Shown piece after piece: positions 62,857 through 64,000 of a DNA stretch of 64,000 nt; position 1 is the first letter of the stretch; every line of letters begins with the position of its first letter. The notes under the pieces are model-generated. The model was not told where the DNA came from. It searched no databases and saw nothing but the letters and a program-made list of their open reading frames with translations. This DNA comes from Microbacterium barkeri. GTDB lineage: Bacteria; Actinomycetota; Actinomycetes; Actinomycetales; Microbacteriaceae. Position numbers and translations under genes: made by a program. The stretch is taken from positions 186,001 to 250,000 of the forward strand of contig NZ_BSEJ01000001.1 in assembly GCF_027921765.1 (NCBI RefSeq). Direction: 5' to 3'.

Positions 62857-63315
62857 TCAGATCAGCCACTCGCCATCCGACATGAGCATCCGTCCGGGGA
62901 ACTCGTCCACTTCGCGCCAGGACTGGATGCGCGTCGGGCACAGCACGAGGAACACGTAGCCTGCGAGGCCGCGCGGGTCCCAGTCCGCCTGCGCGGCATA
63001 CGCGTGTCCGGTGCTCTCGACGTCGTCGACGCCGTGCGTCGCGTCGAGCGACGCGTCGATCAGGACGACATCTCTCGTCTGGCCGACACCGAGCCGCGCG
63101 ACGCCGGAGGACGCGATATTCCGCGCCGTGAGAGACGAGCCCTCGAGCGCGATGACAATGCGATCGTCCACCCACGCGATCGACAGCGGCACGAGATGGG
63201 GTCGCCCGTCGGGCGACGCCGTCGCCACCCATGCGTCCGCCGCAGGCGCGGTCAGCTGGCGGAGCGCATCGGCCTTGCGCGTCGCGCGGTCGCGCGGCGG
63301 TGCGGCGTCGCTCAC
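62857..63315 (-). CDS. Pyridoxamine-5'-phosphate-oxidase-like flavin/F420-binding protein
   Basis: 152 residues, split-barrel fold: AWVATASPDGRPHLVPLSIAWVDDRIVIALEGSSLTARNIASSGVARLGVG. Members bind FMN or F420 and reduce small molecules; the presence of LLM enzymes in this genome makes F420 plausible. GTG 63315 lies 4 bp after the UvrA-like stop, so it is co-transcribed with it. The frame upstream of GTG overlaps that gene and is rejected. Confidence 0.85.
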   Translation of the reverse strand: MSDAAPPRDRATRKADALRQLTAPAADAWVATASPDGRPHLVPLSIAWVDDRIVIALEGSSLTARNIASSGVARLGVGQTRDVVLIDASLDATHGVDDVESTGHAYAAQADWDPRGLAGYVFLVLCPTRIQSWREVDEFPGRMLMSDGEWLI

Positions 63316-63319
63316 CGGG

Positions 63320-64000
63320 TCAGCCTGCTTCCGTGACAGCCGGAGCGCCGACGTACTGCGCCAGGTGCTCGCCGGTGAGCGTCGACCTCGCGGCGACGAG
63401 CTCGGCCGGCGTGCCCTCGAAGACGATGCGCCCGCCGTCGTGACCGGCCCCGGGCCCGAGATCGATGATCCAGTCCGCATGAGCCATCACCGCCTGGTGG
63501 TGCTCGATCACGATCACGGTCTTGCCGGCGTCGACGAGCCGATCCAGCAGCCCGAGGAGGTTCTCGACGTCGGCAAGGTGGAGACCCGTCGTCGGCTCGT
63601 CGAGCACGTAGACCTCGGCCTTCTCCCCCATCTCGTTCGCGAGCTTGATCCGCTGACGCTCGCCGCCCGACAGCGTCGAGAGCGGCTGGCCGAGCGTCAG
63701 GTAGCCGAGACCGACGTCCTCGAGCCTGCCCAGGATGGCCGCGGCCGCGGGGATCCGCGCTTCGCCCTCGGAGAAGAACGCGCGTGCCTCCGCGACGGGA
63801 AGGTCGAGCACCTCGGTGATGTCGCGCCCGCCGAGCTTGTATTCGAGCACGCCCGCCTGGAACCGCTTGCCGCCGCAGTCCTCGCACGGCGTCTCGACGG
63901 TCTCCATGAACCCCAGTTCAGTGACGATGACGCCAGCGCCCTTGCACGTCGGGCATGCGCCCTCGGAGTTCGCGCTGAAGAGCGCGGGCTTGACGCCGTT
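63320..64000 (-). CDS. UvrA-like excision/ABC ATPase, C-terminal part (5' end outside window)
   Basis: 226 residues visible, in frame to the window edge. CPTCKGAG and, further on, CEDCGGKRF form the zinc finger. The second ABC signature STLSGGERQRIKLANEM, Walker B VYVLDEPTTGLHLADVENLL, and the H-loop VIVIEHHQAVMAHADWIIDLGPGAG are complete. It could be UvrA itself or a shorter UvrA2/DrrC-type drug-resistance paralogue. The ending EFEGTP-like FEGTPAELVAARSTLTGEHL, and linkage to a flavin-reductase-like gene, favour the paralogue. Confidence 0.88.
   Translation of the reverse strand, partial: NGVKPALFSANSEGACPTCKGAGVIVTELGFMETVETPCEDCGGKRFQAGVLEYKLGGRDITEVLDLPVAEARAFFSEGEARIPAAAAILGRLEDVGLGYLTLGQPLSTLSGGERQRIKLANEMGEKAEVYVLDEPTTGLHLADVENLLGLLDRLVDAGKTVIVIEHHQAVMAHADWIIDLGPGAGHDGGRIVFEGTPAELVAARSTLTGEHLAQYVGAPAVTEAG

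Overview
The window is a chromosomal segment of a high-GC actinobacterium. Gene order and protein character suggest Microbacteriaceae, most likely Microbacterium or a close relative. The evidence is the pyr-gmk-rpoZ-metK-priA-fmt-rsmB-rpe run followed by his, trp, lgt, gltBD, pyk, pdtaR and polA, together with heavy use of GTG starts, ATGA/GTGA overlaps and an Rpf-LysM protein.

Layout. 1-9285: pyrimidine operon (pyrB partial, pyrC, a small PH-domain membrane protein, carA, carB, pyrF) running into a mIHF-Gmk fusion and rpoZ. 9311-9341: terminator. 9403-15916: metK, priA, fmt, rsmB, rpe, hisE. 15961-22653: hisG, hisF, hisI, Trp-associated membrane protein, a small HGxxPAAW-type membrane protein, trpC, trpB, trpA, lgt. 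22698-30448: a 24-codon arginine-rich leader ORF, gltB, gltD, pyk. 30516-31844: tRNA-Leu(CAA), the ANTAR regulator pdtaR, and a hotdog thioesterase facing polA. 31844-41847: polA, a DUF885 protein, LLM oxidoreductases, two MFS transporters, an SGNH hydrolase. 41867-55409: small accessory genes (SDR plus SMR efflux pair, GPP34, FGE-like, RibD_C reductase, VOC/TetR pair with two clear operators, ASCH, GNATs, Rpf-LysM, APH-like kinase, methyltransferase, HAD, DinB, DUF222-HNH). 55538-64000: another RibD_C reductase, a frameshifted HIT gene, then a decayed stretch (56.7-62.5 kb), ending with a flavin-reductase-like gene and the C-terminal part of a UvrA-like ATPase.

The first half is housekeeping metabolism. 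Pyrimidine, purine (Gmk), methionine/SAM, histidine, tryptophan and glutamate synthesis sit beside replication restart and translation initiation functions in translationally coupled operons. Two expected genes are missing from their usual slots: coaBC between rpoZ and metK, and trpE between hisI and the Trp-associated membrane protein.

Three themes stand out. (1) At least sixteen genes have a TANNNT-like -10 box placed 6-7 nt before the start codon, which indicates widespread leaderless mRNAs. (2) Short ORFs sit directly before gltB, a HAD phosphatase and a Zn-dependent dehydrogenase, two of them with ATGA overlap. (3) A 56.7-62.5 kb gene graveyard holds a VOC tail, an in-frame histidine kinase/response regulator chimera, a PHP-phosphoesterase head, a truncated gene head facing it and a stop-interrupted gene. 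About 4.3 kb of it lies between two diverged direct repeats of an unknown family (58026-58173 and 62318-62510). All names rest on reading the sequence; no database search was run.
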